Shown piece by piece: positions 25,158 through 35,190 of a DNA stretch of 64,000 bases. The notes under the pieces were generated by a model. That model made no database searches. It saw only the letters and a list, made by a program, of their open reading frames with translations, and was not told the origin of the DNA. The stretch covers positions 62,001-126,000 of the forward strand of contig DAOTCE010000008.1 of NCBI GenBank assembly GCA_035452965.1, read 5' to 3'. Numbering within the stretch: position 1 is the first letter of the stretch; every line of letters starts with the position of its first letter. Both the position numbers and the translations under genes were made by a program. Source of the stretch: Candidatus Paceibacterota bacterium (GTDB lineage Bacteria; Verrucomicrobiota; Verrucomicrobiia; Limisphaerales; UBA8199).

Positions 25158-25574
25158 TCAGCAACTGCAGCCGCAGCTTCCGTGGTTGCAGCCGCCTTCG
25201 CCCAACTCGTCTTCAGAGGGCAGGCGGCCCAGTTCGAGGGTCTTGCTGACGTATTGGTGGATGGCATGTTTCACCTGGTGCAGTTCCTGTTGGGCATCGA
25301 GGAACTCGCGGGCCACCGGGTTGTTCAGCACCGCTTCGCGATGCTGCTCGAAGTCCGAGATTTCCTCATCCGTCAGCGGCATGGACTTCTGTTGCTTTTG
25401 CTGCAGTGCCTGGCCTTTGGATACGAGATTGTCGTACTGGGCCCGGGTCGTTTCATCCGCCATGAACCTGTCAATGTGCTGTCGGAGGGTCTTCAGCTTC
25501 GGCTCCTCCAGGATGGCCTGGCAGAGCTCACGGGTTTTCCGGTCAATCGGAGTTTCTTCAATCGTCAATGCCAT
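25158..25574 (-). CDS. YlbF/YmcA-family protein with cysteine-rich tail
   Basis: 138 aa from ATG 25574 (MALTIEETPIDRKTRELC); a GTG at 25610 adds 12 residues. Nearly all-helical, with the YlbF pattern TRELCQAILEEPKLKTLRQHIDRFMADE...LVSKGQALQQKQQ...VAREFLDAQQELHQVKHAIHQYVSKTLEL. In Bacillus the family (YlbF, YmcA, YaaT) binds Fe-S clusters and steers RNase Y and competence. The last residues CNHGSCGCSC could bind metal. Single gene converging on lptD. Function here is unknown; the family call is by pattern. Confidence 0.72.
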   Translation of the reverse strand: MALTIEETPIDRKTRELCQAILEEPKLKTLRQHIDRFMADETTRAQYDNLVSKGQALQQKQQKSMPLTDEEISDFEQHREAVLNNPVAREFLDAQQELHQVKHAIHQYVSKTLELGRLPSEDELGEGGCNHGSCGCSC

Positions 25575-25837
25575 ATCAAAAATGCGGTTCGCCTGACTGC
25601 TCGTTGACACGGGCGCTTGGCCATTGGGCGTGTCAGCCCTTCAATACAACACATCACCACGCGAAAAGCAAATGTTCGCCGGCTGCAACTGTGTCCGCAG
25701 GGGCCCACACCGCCCGCCGCGCCTTGCTTTTGCAGCTCAACTTGGAATTGAGGGAAGCTTTCGCAGGGACATGCGCATTCCTCTCCGGCGCAAGGCGCGC
25801 GCTTGTTAGGCGACGCCGGGTTGTCTAGGTTCTCGGG

Positions 25838-27025
25838 GTGCACTTGATCCGCAAATCACCTCGCGGCGCCCGGCTTGTGGTCGGGCTGATGTCCGGCACC
25901 TCGGCGGATGGCATTGACGCGGTGGCGGCGGAGATACAGGGGGACGGACGCCGGTTGCGCGCGCGGGTGCTGGCGCACACGCATCAGTCTTTTCCGCCGA
26001 TGTTGCGGCGGCACATCCTGCATGTGTGTCTGCATGGGACAGTAGCCGAAATCTGCGAGCTGAATTTCCTGCTGGGCGAGCAATTTGCGCGGGCGGCCCT
26101 GGCGGTCATCCACCGGGCAGGGCTGAAGCCGGGGGACATTGCGGCCATCGGCTCGCACGGGCAGACGATTCATCATCTGCCGAACGCGCAAACGCCTTCG
26201 ACTTTGCAAATCGGCGAAGCGGCGGTCATCGCGGAGCGGACGGGGATCTCCACGATTTGCGATTTTCGCGTGCGCGACATGGCGGCCGGGGGGCAAGGCG
26301 CGCCGCTGGTGCCTTATGCCGATTGGGCGCTGTTCACCGACGCCAGGAGGCCGCGCATCGTGCAGAACATCGGCGGCATCGGCAACCTGACCTTTCTGCC
26401 GCCGCGCGCCGAGCTGGACGACGTGGTCGCGTTCGATACCGGTCCGGGCAACATGGTGATGGATGCGCTGGCAACGACGCTGACTCGCGGCCGGGAAACG
26501 TTTGACCGCAACGGGCAGCGGGCAGCACGAGGGCGCGTGGCGGGAAGGCTCCTGGCGGAGATGCTGGCGCATCCGTTCCTGCGGCGGCCCCCGCCCAAGA
26601 CGACCGGCCGCGAGGAGTTCGGCGAGCCGTTCATGCGCCAGGTGCTCTCGTTCGCGCGGCGGCTGCGGGTGCGCCCCGAGGATTTGATTGCCACGGCGAC
26701 CGCTTTCACCGCAGCCAGCATTGCCGACGCCTACCAGCGCTTCGTGTTCCCGAGGCTCAAGGCGGGCGACCTGGCCCGCCTGCAAGTCATTTTGGGCGGC
26801 GGCGGAGCGGAGAACCCGGTGCTGCGCCGCATGCTGGCGGCGCGGCTTGGCGTGGGCGAGTTATTGACGCACGAGGATTTCGGCATCGCCAACGCCGCCA
26901 AAGAAGCGCTGGCCTTTGCCCTTCTGGCGCACGAGACTTTGCGGGGCAAGCCGGGCAATGTGCCGAGGGCGACCGGGGCGCGTCGGGCGGCAGTCCTGGG
27001 CAAGATCGTGCCGGGTACAAACTAA
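25838..27025 (+). CDS. anmK: Anhydro-N-acetylmuramic acid kinase
   Basis: 395 aa, GTG start. Phosphorylates and opens 1,6-anhydroMurNAc to MurNAc-6-P in cell-wall recycling. Seen: the ATPase-like GLMSGTSADGIDAVAAEI, GSHGQTIHHLP, GEAAVIAERTGISTICDFRVRDMAAGGQGAPLVP, NIGGIGNLTFLPP and FDTGPGNMVMD, all hallmark AnmK blocks, and GGGGAENPVLRRML near the C-terminus. Followed 13 bases later by the sugar-kinase gene, so probably an operon. The MurQ etherase is not nearby. Confidence 0.94.
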   Translation: MHLIRKSPRGARLVVGLMSGTSADGIDAVAAEIQGDGRRLRARVLAHTHQSFPPMLRRHILHVCLHGTVAEICELNFLLGEQFARAALAVIHRAGLKPGDIAAIGSHGQTIHHLPNAQTPSTLQIGEAAVIAERTGISTICDFRVRDMAAGGQGAPLVPYADWALFTDARRPRIVQNIGGIGNLTFLPPRAELDDVVAFDTGPGNMVMDALATTLTRGRETFDRNGQRAARGRVAGRLLAEMLAHPFLRRPPPKTTGREEFGEPFMRQVLSFARRLRVRPEDLIATATAFTAASIADAYQRFVFPRLKAGDLARLQVILGGGGAENPVLRRMLAARLGVGELLTHEDFGIANAAKEALAFALLAHETLRGKPGNVPRATGARRAAVLGKIVPGTN

Positions 27026-27038
27026 GGAAACAGAGCTT

Positions 27039-28139
27039 ATGGCCATACTGGATATCAAACCGGACGGTTCGTGCAAATACGACCTCGTCGCGCTGGGCGA
27101 AATCATGCTGCGGTTCGACCCCGGCGAGGGGCGCGTGCGCACGGCGCGCGCGTTCAAGGTCTGGGAGGGCGGCGGCGAATACAATGTCGCGCGCGGCTTG
27201 CGGCGATGTTTCGGGCTCAAGACCGCCGTCTGCACGGCCTTTGCGGACAATGATGTGGGCCGGTTGCTGGAGGATTTCATCCTCCAGGGCGGCGTAGGGA
27301 CCGAGTTCATCAAGTGGGCGCCTTTCGACGGCGTGGGGCGCACTGTGCGCAACGGTCTGAACTTCACCGAGCGCGGTTTCGGTGTGCGAGGCGCAGCAGG
27401 CACCTCGGATCGCGGCCACAGCGCGGCCAGCCAATTGAAGCCAGGCGAATTCGACTGGAACCACATCTTTGGCCAGTGCGGCGCGCGCTGGTTGCACACC
27501 GGGGGGATCTTCGCGGGGCTGAGCGAAACGACGCAGCAGTTGGTGATCGAAGCCGTGCAAGCCGCCAGGAAGCATGGCGTCATCGTCTCCTACGACTTGA
27601 ACTACCGTCCGTCGCTCTGGAAAAGCATCGGCGGCGCGCGGCGCGCCCAGGAGGTCAACCGGGAGATTGCCAGGCACGTGGACGTGATGATTGGCAACGA
27701 AGAAGACTTCACGGCCTGCCTCGGCTTCGAGGTGGAAGGCGCGGACGAGCACCTCTCACGGATTGAGACGGCAGCGTTCAAGCAGATGATTGGGGACGTG
27801 GTGAAGGCCTACCCGAACCTCAGAGTGGTGGCCACCACGCTGCGGGCGGTCAAAACGGCGACGCGCAACGACTGGGGGGCGATCTGCTGGGCGGGCGGGG
27901 AGTTTCACGAGGCGCCGAATCGCCAGGACCTGGAAATCCTGGACCGTGTGGGCGGCGGCGACAGCTTCGCCAGCGGGCTGATTTATGGCTTGCTCAAGTT
28001 TAACGATTCCCAGCAGGCCGTGGATTATGGCGCCGCGCACGGTGCGCTCGCCATGACTACCCCCGGCGACACGTCCATGGCTTCGCTCAAAGAAGTGGAA
28101 GCGCTGGTGAAAGGCGGCAGCGCACGCGTGCGGAGGTGA
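27039..28139 (+). CDS. kdgK: PfkB-family sugar kinase, probably 2-dehydro-3-deoxygluconokinase
   Basis: 366 aa from ATG 27039, with AAGGAAA about 10 bases upstream; in-frame starts before this overlap anmK. Ribokinase-fold marks: LGEIMLRFDPGEGRVRTARAF with EGGGEYNVARGL (substrate-binding Gly-Gly-x-x-x-Asn-x-Ala), MIGNEEDF (Asn-x-x-Glu, magnesium) and RVGGGDSFASGLIYGLL with the catalytic Asp. The overall pattern fits KDG kinase (KDG to KDPG), which would serve uronate or alginate/pectin breakdown. The exact sugar is not proven. Confidence 0.82.
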   Translation: MAILDIKPDGSCKYDLVALGEIMLRFDPGEGRVRTARAFKVWEGGGEYNVARGLRRCFGLKTAVCTAFADNDVGRLLEDFILQGGVGTEFIKWAPFDGVGRTVRNGLNFTERGFGVRGAAGTSDRGHSAASQLKPGEFDWNHIFGQCGARWLHTGGIFAGLSETTQQLVIEAVQAARKHGVIVSYDLNYRPSLWKSIGGARRAQEVNREIARHVDVMIGNEEDFTACLGFEVEGADEHLSRIETAAFKQMIGDVVKAYPNLRVVATTLRAVKTATRNDWGAICWAGGEFHEAPNRQDLEILDRVGGGDSFASGLIYGLLKFNDSQQAVDYGAAHGALAMTTPGDTSMASLKEVEALVKGGSARVRR

Positions 28140-28376
28140 GGGCTTGCGGAACCGCGCCGCGAGGGGTAGGGTGTCTCCAAGCGACAGACGGTTTCCCCGG
28201 TGCTGGCAAGGCACGAGGCGATTGACGGAGCTGTCCCTTGGAAATGCGTCCGGCAGGCAGCAATCGTAACGCAGGGGCAACTGATTTATTGAACGACCTG
28301 CAGGCAATGGCAACAGGGGATAGCAGTAGCAACGCCGGAAATTGAAAGGCCGGCGAGAGTAGAGACATCAACCATA

Positions 28377-28382
28377 AAGGAG
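28377..28382 (+). promoter_or_regulatory. Strong ribosome-binding site of the M36 peptidase gene
   Basis: AAGGAG five bases before ATG 28388, the best Shine-Dalgarno in the window; it fixes the start of the giant peptidase gene. Confidence 0.8.
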
Positions 28383-28387
28383 TTTGG

Positions 28388-31300
28388 ATGAGACCACTTT
28401 CCATCCGCGCGCTGGCACTGTCGGCTTCGTTGCTGGTCGGCAGCACAGGATTTGCCTTTGTTCAACCAGGGAATCCACCTTTGCCCAACCTGGACAAGCG
28501 GCAGAAGCAATCGCCGCAGCTGGCGCCTGCCCAGGCGGCCGCGCTGACCGAACTGCGGGCCCAAGTGCCGAATGTGACTGTAGATTTTGAACCGGTAACC
28601 GCCGCGCCCAAGAGCGTGTCTGTGCGGAACGGCTTCTTAAGCGGGCCCGGCGGGCTGGGCAAGGGGATTTCAGCCGGCAGCCTGGCAGGCTTTGCTCCCG
28701 CCGACCCGAATCGGGTGACCAAGGCGTTCTTGCAGAGCCACGCTTCGCTTTTCGGCTTCGGACCGGAGGCCCTGGACCAGGCCCGCGTCAGCCGCGAACA
28801 CGTCACCGCCCGCAACGGGTTGCGCACCGTAGTCTGGGAGCAACAGGTAGACGGCATCGCCGTGTTCGAGGCAGTCCTGATTTCCCACACGACGAAAGAC
28901 GGCGAATTAGTCAACCTAAGCAGCCAGTTCGTGCCCAAAGCCGAGGCGGCTGCCGAACGAGGCACTCCCAACCGGGCGGCGCTGCTTGCCGCCCCGCCCC
29001 TCTCCGCACTCCAGGCGGTGGCCTTGGCAGCGCAGAATGTCCGGGTTGAACTGCAAGCGGAAAATGTGACTGCCTTGGCGGCGGCGGCCAATTCGAGTCA
29101 ACGGCAGAAGTTCAAGGCGCCGGGATTGAGTGGCGAGGGCGATGCGAAGTTAATCTGGCTGCCGATAAACCAGCGCACGCTGCGCCTTTGCTGGGATGTG
29201 GTCCTCACCAGCCGCGCGCGCGGCGAAATGTACCGGGTGCTCGTGGATGCGCAATCGGGCGCGGCGCTGGTGCGACATTGCCTGACCGAATATCACACTG
29301 ACGCCAGCTACCGGGTTTTTACCAGCGACAGCCCATCCCCGTTTTCGCCCGGCCATGCCACGCCCGCTACCGCCCAGCCGCCGCTGGTGTCGCGGGAATT
29401 GTTGACACTCTCGGCCGCAGATACCAACGCCTCGCCGCTCGGCTGGATTAGCGACGGCGACAATCAAACCCTCGGCAACAACGTGGATGCCCACACCGAC
29501 CGGAACGCCGACGATTCGCCTGATCTGCCGCGCCCGCAAGGCTCGCCCTCGCGGGTATTCGACTTCCCGATGACGCTGACCAGCCAGGATCCGACCAATT
29601 ATTCGCCCGCCGCAGTGGTGCAGCTTTTCTATCTGAATAATTGGATGCACGACAAGCTGTATGAGCTGGGATTCACCGAGGCGGCCGGCAACTTCCAGAG
29701 CGACAATTTCGGGCGCGGGGGCCTGGGCAATGATGCGGTGCAGGCCGACGCCCAGGATGGAAGCGGGTTGAACAACGCTAACTTCTCAACCCCGCCGGAC
29801 GGCTCGCCCGGACGGATGCAGATGTACATATTCTCCGCCCCCAACCCCCGTCGCGACGGGGACCTGGACGCGGAGGTGGTTCTGCACGAGTACACCCACG
29901 GGCTGAGCAACCGGCGGGTCGGCGGAGGCGTGGGCATGAGCGCTTTGCAGTCCAGGGGCATGGGGGAGGGATGGTCCGATTTCTATCCGCTGGCACTCTT
30001 TAGCGAGGCGGACGACGACGTGAACGGCAACTATGCCGCCGGCGCCTACGCCAGCCACCAGCTTGGCGGCTCGGGCAACCTGTATAGTTATTACTTCGGC
30101 ATTCGCCGCTATCCGTTCACGACGGACATGAGCAAGAACCCGCTGACCTTCAACGACATTGACCCTTCGCAGGCCGACTATTGTTCCTCAGGCGCCCCCT
30201 ATCACACGACCATGTTTGGCACGTGCAGCGCGGGCACCGCCAGCGAGGTTCACAACATGGGCGAAGTCTGGTGCGTCGCCCTATGGGATGCGCGGGCCAA
30301 CCTGATCAACCGCTACGGCTGGGCTGGCGGCAACCAACTGATGCTGCAACTGGTTACGGATGGCATGAGCCTTTCGCCACCCAACCCGACCTTCCTGCAG
30401 GCGCGCGACGCCATTCTTCAGGCCGACCTGGTGAACAACGGCGGGGCCAACCGGAACGAGTTGTGGGCTGCCTTTGCCAAGCGGGGCATGGGCTTCGGGG
30501 CGACTTCGCCGGCCAGTTCCACGACTGCCGGCGTGCATGAGTCTTTTGACCTGCCTGACGATTTGTCCATTACCCCCAACGCCAGCTTGATCAGCAGTGG
30601 TCCGGTCGGCGGGCCGTTCAGCCCCAACTCGATCAGCTTCACCCTGACCAACGCCGGAAGCAGCTCGTTTGACTGGGCAAGTGTCAGCCCCGCGACCTGG
30701 CTGGACCTGGCTCCTGCCAGCGGCACGCTGACGCCGGGCGGCGAGGCGGTTACGGTGACCGCCAGCGTGAACGCGTCCGCCAACAGTCTGGCGACCGGCC
30801 TTTACCCGGCTACGGTCTGGTTCACAAACTTGAGCAGCCAAGTGGCGCAAAGCCGGCAGTTCCTGCTGCGCATCGGGCAGCCGGACTACTTTACCGAGCT
30901 CTTCGATGACAGCCCGAACGACCTGGCATTTCAGTCCTTCACGTTTACCCCCGACGGGAGCGCCAGCTTCTACTCGGTGTGCCGGGAGGCAACCAACAAT
31001 TTCCCAACCGATCCAACCGGCGGCATCACAGTGTCACTGAGCGACGATTCCTATGCCGCGGTCACGCTGACGGGAACCAATACCGTGGCCATCTACAGCA
31101 CGCGCAGAAGCACCTTCTACATCGGCAGCAACGGCTACCTGACGCTGAACTCCGGCGACTCCGAGTATAGCGAATCGGCCGACAGCCACTTTGATCGCCC
31201 GCGCGTTTCAGCCATGTTCCACGATCTATATCCTCCTGGAGGCGGCACCATTTACCGTCAGGAACTCAGTGACCGGGCTGTGGTCACCTTCCAGGGCATC

Positions 31301-34300
31301 TCTGGTATCGGCACGACTCTGCCGAACAGCTTCCAAATCGAGCTTTTCTATGACGGTCGAATTCGGCTGACCTACCTGACCGTCAACTGCCTTTACAACA
31401 TGGTAGGTTTGTCCGCCGGACAGAGCGTTCCTGCCGGTTTTCTAGAGAGCGACTTGAGCGGCATTGCCCCCTGCACGCCGCCGGATTTCTTGCAGGTCGG
31501 TCCCGGCACAGGCCTCGTCTCACAAGGGTATGAAGGCGGCCCCTTCACGCCTTCGAACACTTCCTACACCCTGAGCAACGCAGATACGAATTCACTCGAC
31601 TGGTCGGCTTCGGCCAGCCAACCGTGGGCCACTGTGGATCCGCTTGACGGGAGCCTGGCCCCTGGAACGACGACCAACGTCACTGTGGCGATCAACGCCA
31701 ACGCCCAAAGCCTCAGCCCCGACAATTACAGCGCCACGGTCACGTTCAGCAATCTGGAGACGGGCTTCCAGCAAACCCGCAATGTGTCCCTGCTGGTAGC
31801 GGCCATCCCCGGTGAAATTGGAGTGCTGGATTCGATTCTCCCGAATGACGACACGAACATGCCCTTCGGGCCGGTCATTGTGGGCTTGAACCGCACCGAG
31901 CATATCACCATCACGAACTCGGATGATACGTATGGGCTGGTGATTTCAGGGATCAACCTGGGGAACTCATTCTCTGGACTGTCCGGGGCGGCGGCAAGCG
32001 GTGCAGTCGAGCGGGTCGGCACGGCCTTGGACGTGAATCCCGCAGACCTGCAAAAACCCTTTGGGCAGAATGCGGCCAAGGGCACCGGGCCGTCATCCTG
32101 CGCCTTCCGGTGGGAGAATCCGCTGACAACCGATGCCAGAATTCTGGTTTACGCGGACGATTACTTTCATACCGCGCCAAACACATACGAGGATCAAGCG
32201 CTGAGCCTTTTAGGCCTGTCCTATACCGCCTATTACAATGGGGCTTTCACCAGCTTCGAGACTGCCCTCGCGACAGGCGGCCCCTGGGACCTGGTGGTGT
32301 TCGCCAACGACAATGACATTTGTCCACAATCCACGTTGGATGCGTTGCTTGCTTACGTCAATGCCGACGGCAGGCTCATTGCCCACACATGGAGGATGGG
32401 CACGTTTTCCAGTCATCAATTGTGGTCGGCATTGGGGGCGGTGTATGTTTCCGACGACACGACGCCGCCCGATCCGGTTTATTGGTGGGAGCCAACACAT
32501 GCGCTATTCACTAATCCTGAACAAGTGCCGATGTTCACTGCCCTCGCCGCTGTCGGCTACGGCACTTACGGCCAGCGACTAAGCTTGGTGGCTGGCAACA
32601 GCGCGCCGGCCGGGTACACGACCACTGCGACTGCCAGCGCCGTGGCGATTGTGGTGGCGCCGAGCGGCCAAACGATCCTGAAGGGCTTCCTGGACGCACA
32701 GAATGGGGCCGATCTCGACAGTGACGGCAAGCCGGATGGCGTGGAATTGTGGGCGAACCTGATCAGCAGTCAGCTTGTTCCCCCAGGGTTTCAACTGGCC
32801 GGGCTGCCGGATTTCCCGGTCACGGTTGCTCCGGGCAGCAGCCTGACCTTCGACGTAATCTACGCGCCTCAAGTTGTGGTGACGAACACGGGGGTCGTGA
32901 CGATCGAGAGCAACGATGCCGAAACCCCGCAGGTGAAAGTGCTGCTCTCCGGCCAGGGGATACCGGATTACCTGTCGGTGACGCCCGCGAGCGACTTCGA
33001 CGCACAGGGGCCGCCTGGCGGCCCCTTTACCCCCGCTTCGACCAGCTATGTCCTGAGCAATACAAGCCCCGTCGCCATCAACTGGACAGCCTCCCCGACC
33101 CAGAGTTGGGTGACCGTGATACCGGCCGGCGGCACGCTTGCCGCCAGCGAGTCGGTCAGCGTGTTAGTGAATCTCTCGGCATCAGCCAACGCGTTGACCG
33201 TGGGCCTTTGGGAGAACAGCATCACGTTTTCCAATCTGACCACCGGCATGCTCCAGCAACGGGCCGTTGCGCTGAAGATCCAACCGGCCTTTATTGCCCT
33301 CACCAACGCTGATGTGGCGCTATTGGCAGAAAGTTGCGGCTCCGGCAATGGCGCTATTGATCCTAACGAAACGGTCACACTGGAACTGGGCCTTGCGAAC
33401 ATGGGCAATGTGCCTGCCAGCAACGCCGTCGTCACCCTTCTGCCGACCGGGGGCGTGAATTCTCCCAGCGGTGCGCAAAGCTACGGCACTCTGCTGCCAG
33501 GCGGACCGGCGGTGTCCAATGTGTTCTCCTTTACGGCGACGGGCACATGTGGCGGGATGCTGGCGGTCACGCTTCAAGTCCAGGCTGGCACCAGCAACTT
33601 CACTGTTGCTTTCCCCTTCCGCCTGGGCGTGCCGGATGTTGTCCTTAGCGAGAGCTTTGACACCGCCACGGCGCCCGAACTGCCATCCGAATGGACCGTC
33701 GCGCTGAGTGGCGCCGGTTCGCCGTGGACGACCACTGCGCTTGGAAAGGACACTGCCCCGAACGCCGCATTTGCGCCGGATCCGAGCTCTACCTGCGACA
33801 ATCAGCTCACCTCGCCTTCGTTCCTCGCGCCGGCGACCGGCGCACAATTAAGTTTCCGTCACGCCTACAGCACCGAGTCCTGCTGCGACGCAGGCTGGCT
33901 GCAGATCTCGATCGCCGGTGGCGCGTTCACCGACATCCTGACCGCCGGCGGCAGTTTTGTAACCAACGGTTATCCCGCCGGCAATGGGTGGCGGGGCACT
34001 TCGACCGGCTATCCCGCTTTTATCACTACCATTGTCAACCTGCCGGCGGCTGCCCAGAACCAGAACGTCCAATTGCGCTGGCGGTTTACCGCCGACGGGA
34101 GCGTGTCCGGGATGGGTTGGTACGTGGACACGATCTCGGTCGGGGGCAGTTACACCTGCTGTGTTGATCCAGGCATCCCGACTCATTTCACGTGGGATCC
34201 TATCGCCTCGCCGCAATGCGCCAGCGTGCCGTTCAACGTCACCATCCGGGCGCGGAATGATGCCGACGGCATCGCCACCAAGTTCACTGGCGTGTTGGCC

Positions 34301-35122
34301 CTCACCGCTGGCGACTTGCTGACGACCAACACTATTCTGGCGGCGCCTTCCCTTGTCTATTCCGTCGGCGGCAATCCCTATACCGCGGGATACTCCTTTG
34401 CCCCCAGCACCAACCTGACCGTGACACATGTGCGCCATTACTTCGGCACCAAGGTCTCGATCTGGACGGATGCCGGCACGCTCGTGGCCAGTCGAGACGT
34501 TACCAGCACGGGTGGAACTTGGCTGCAAACAGCCCTGGCCACGCCGGTCCAACTCACGGCCGGCACCACGTATCGCGTGGCCGCTTACTCAGGCGGCGGA
34601 ACTTACTACTGCCGCACAGACCTGGGCTCGAACTTCCCCAACGGTATAATCATGCAAAGCTACCGGTCATCGGGAGACGCGTTTCCGACCGTATCGGATA
34701 CCGCGAGATGGTGGCTCGTTGACCTGGCGTACACCGCGTTAGCCGGGTATCCCCTCACTCCGACTGTCTCGGGCAACTTCGTGCAAGGTGTCTGGACTGG
34801 CTCGCTTACTGTTGGGCAGACCGCGTCCAACGTCATCCTGCGGGCCGACGATGGAGTTAGGCCTGTCGCCGCCGCCAATCCCATCGAGGTGGTTGGCATG
34901 CCGGGGATCGAGACGGAGCGCTTTGGCAACATGATGCTGTTCATCTGGCCGCTCTGGCCTGTCGGGTCGCCGGCTTTCACGCTCGAATCCTCCACCAACC
35001 TTTTGCCTTTGTCCTGGGTGCCAATTGCCCAGCCGCCGCTTCAGATTGAGGACTCGTACGTGGTTCCGGTGTACATGTTTGAGCCGCAACGCTACTACCG
35101 TTTGAAACTCACTGGCCCCTGA
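28388..35122 (+). CDS. Giant secreted M36 (fungalysin-type) metallopeptidase with BACON-like and other accessory domains
   Basis: 2244 aa. Order: signal peptide (1-25); FTP/propeptide region (about 40-300); M36 catalytic domain with zinc motif HEYTH at about 500-504 and GMGEGWSD with the third ligand at about 527. Then three BACON-like Ig repeats (about 726-831, 1034-1138, 1527-1634; each 'GPxGGPFxPxSxSxxLSN...W..P..GTL..G'), with an unnamed beta-rich insert after the first. Also a flavodoxin/GATase-like segment (about 1230-1470, RILVYADDYFHT), a CARDB-like block (about 1645-1750), a jellyroll domain (about 1755-1920), a DUF4082-like domain (about 1990-2115), and the end module LESSTNLLP...YYRLKL. 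Digests extracellular protein; binding domains suggest attachment to glycan or surface. Domains after the catalytic one are pattern calls. Confidence 0.85.
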   Translation: MRPLSIRALALSASLLVGSTGFAFVQPGNPPLPNLDKRQKQSPQLAPAQAAALTELRAQVPNVTVDFEPVTAAPKSVSVRNGFLSGPGGLGKGISAGSLAGFAPADPNRVTKAFLQSHASLFGFGPEALDQARVSREHVTARNGLRTVVWEQQVDGIAVFEAVLISHTTKDGELVNLSSQFVPKAEAAAERGTPNRAALLAAPPLSALQAVALAAQNVRVELQAENVTALAAAANSSQRQKFKAPGLSGEGDAKLIWLPINQRTLRLCWDVVLTSRARGEMYRVLVDAQSGAALVRHCLTEYHTDASYRVFTSDSPSPFSPGHATPATAQPPLVSRELLTLSAADTNASPLGWISDGDNQTLGNNVDAHTDRNADDSPDLPRPQGSPSRVFDFPMTLTSQDPTNYSPAAVVQLFYLNNWMHDKLYELGFTEAAGNFQSDNFGRGGLGNDAVQADAQDGSGLNNANFSTPPDGSPGRMQMYIFSAPNPRRDGDLDAEVVLHEYTHGLSNRRVGGGVGMSALQSRGMGEGWSDFYPLALFSEADDDVNGNYAAGAYASHQLGGSGNLYSYYFGIRRYPFTTDMSKNPLTFNDIDPSQADYCSSGAPYHTTMFGTCSAGTASEVHNMGEVWCVALWDARANLINRYGWAGGNQLMLQLVTDGMSLSPPNPTFLQARDAILQADLVNNGGANRNELWAAFAKRGMGFGATSPASSTTAGVHESFDLPDDLSITPNASLISSGPVGGPFSPNSISFTLTNAGSSSFDWASVSPATWLDLAPASGTLTPGGEAVTVTASVNASANSLATGLYPATVWFTNLSSQVAQSRQFLLRIGQPDYFTELFDDSPNDLAFQSFTFTPDGSASFYSVCREATNNFPTDPTGGITVSLSDDSYAAVTLTGTNTVAIYSTRRSTFYIGSNGYLTLNSGDSEYSESADSHFDRPRVSAMFHDLYPPGGGTIYRQELSDRAVVTFQGISGIGTTLPNSFQIELFYDGRIRLTYLTVNCLYNMVGLSAGQSVPAGFLESDLSGIAPCTPPDFLQVGPGTGLVSQGYEGGPFTPSNTSYTLSNADTNSLDWSASASQPWATVDPLDGSLAPGTTTNVTVAINANAQSLSPDNYSATVTFSNLETGFQQTRNVSLLVAAIPGEIGVLDSILPNDDTNMPFGPVIVGLNRTEHITITNSDDTYGLVISGINLGNSFSGLSGAAASGAVERVGTALDVNPADLQKPFGQNAAKGTGPSSCAFRWENPLTTDARILVYADDYFHTAPNTYEDQALSLLGLSYTAYYNGAFTSFETALATGGPWDLVVFANDNDICPQSTLDALLAYVNADGRLIAHTWRMGTFSSHQLWSALGAVYVSDDTTPPDPVYWWEPTHALFTNPEQVPMFTALAAVGYGTYGQRLSLVAGNSAPAGYTTTATASAVAIVVAPSGQTILKGFLDAQNGADLDSDGKPDGVELWANLISSQLVPPGFQLAGLPDFPVTVAPGSSLTFDVIYAPQVVVTNTGVVTIESNDAETPQVKVLLSGQGIPDYLSVTPASDFDAQGPPGGPFTPASTSYVLSNTSPVAINWTASPTQSWVTVIPAGGTLAASESVSVLVNLSASANALTVGLWENSITFSNLTTGMLQQRAVALKIQPAFIALTNADVALLAESCGSGNGAIDPNETVTLELGLANMGNVPASNAVVTLLPTGGVNSPSGAQSYGTLLPGGPAVSNVFSFTATGTCGGMLAVTLQVQAGTSNFTVAFPFRLGVPDVVLSESFDTATAPELPSEWTVALSGAGSPWTTTALGKDTAPNAAFAPDPSSTCDNQLTSPSFLAPATGAQLSFRHAYSTESCCDAGWLQISIAGGAFTDILTAGGSFVTNGYPAGNGWRGTSTGYPAFITTIVNLPAAAQNQNVQLRWRFTADGSVSGMGWYVDTISVGGSYTCCVDPGIPTHFTWDPIASPQCASVPFNVTIRARNDADGIATKFTGVLALTAGDLLTTNTILAAPSLVYSVGGNPYTAGYSFAPSTNLTVTHVRHYFGTKVSIWTDAGTLVASRDVTSTGGTWLQTALATPVQLTAGTTYRVAAYSGGGTYYCRTDLGSNFPNGIIMQSYRSSGDAFPTVSDTARWWLVDLAYTALAGYPLTPTVSGNFVQGVWTGSLTVGQTASNVILRADDGVRPVAAANPIEVVGMPGIETERFGNMMLFIWPLWPVGSPAFTLESSTNLLPLSWVPIAQPPLQIEDSYVVPVYMFEPQRYYRLKLTGP

Positions 35123-35190
35123 ACCCAGGCAGCGGCGTCACGAACGCCAGAAACCACGGATCGCCTTGCTGGCCGGCAGGCCCGGCGCCG

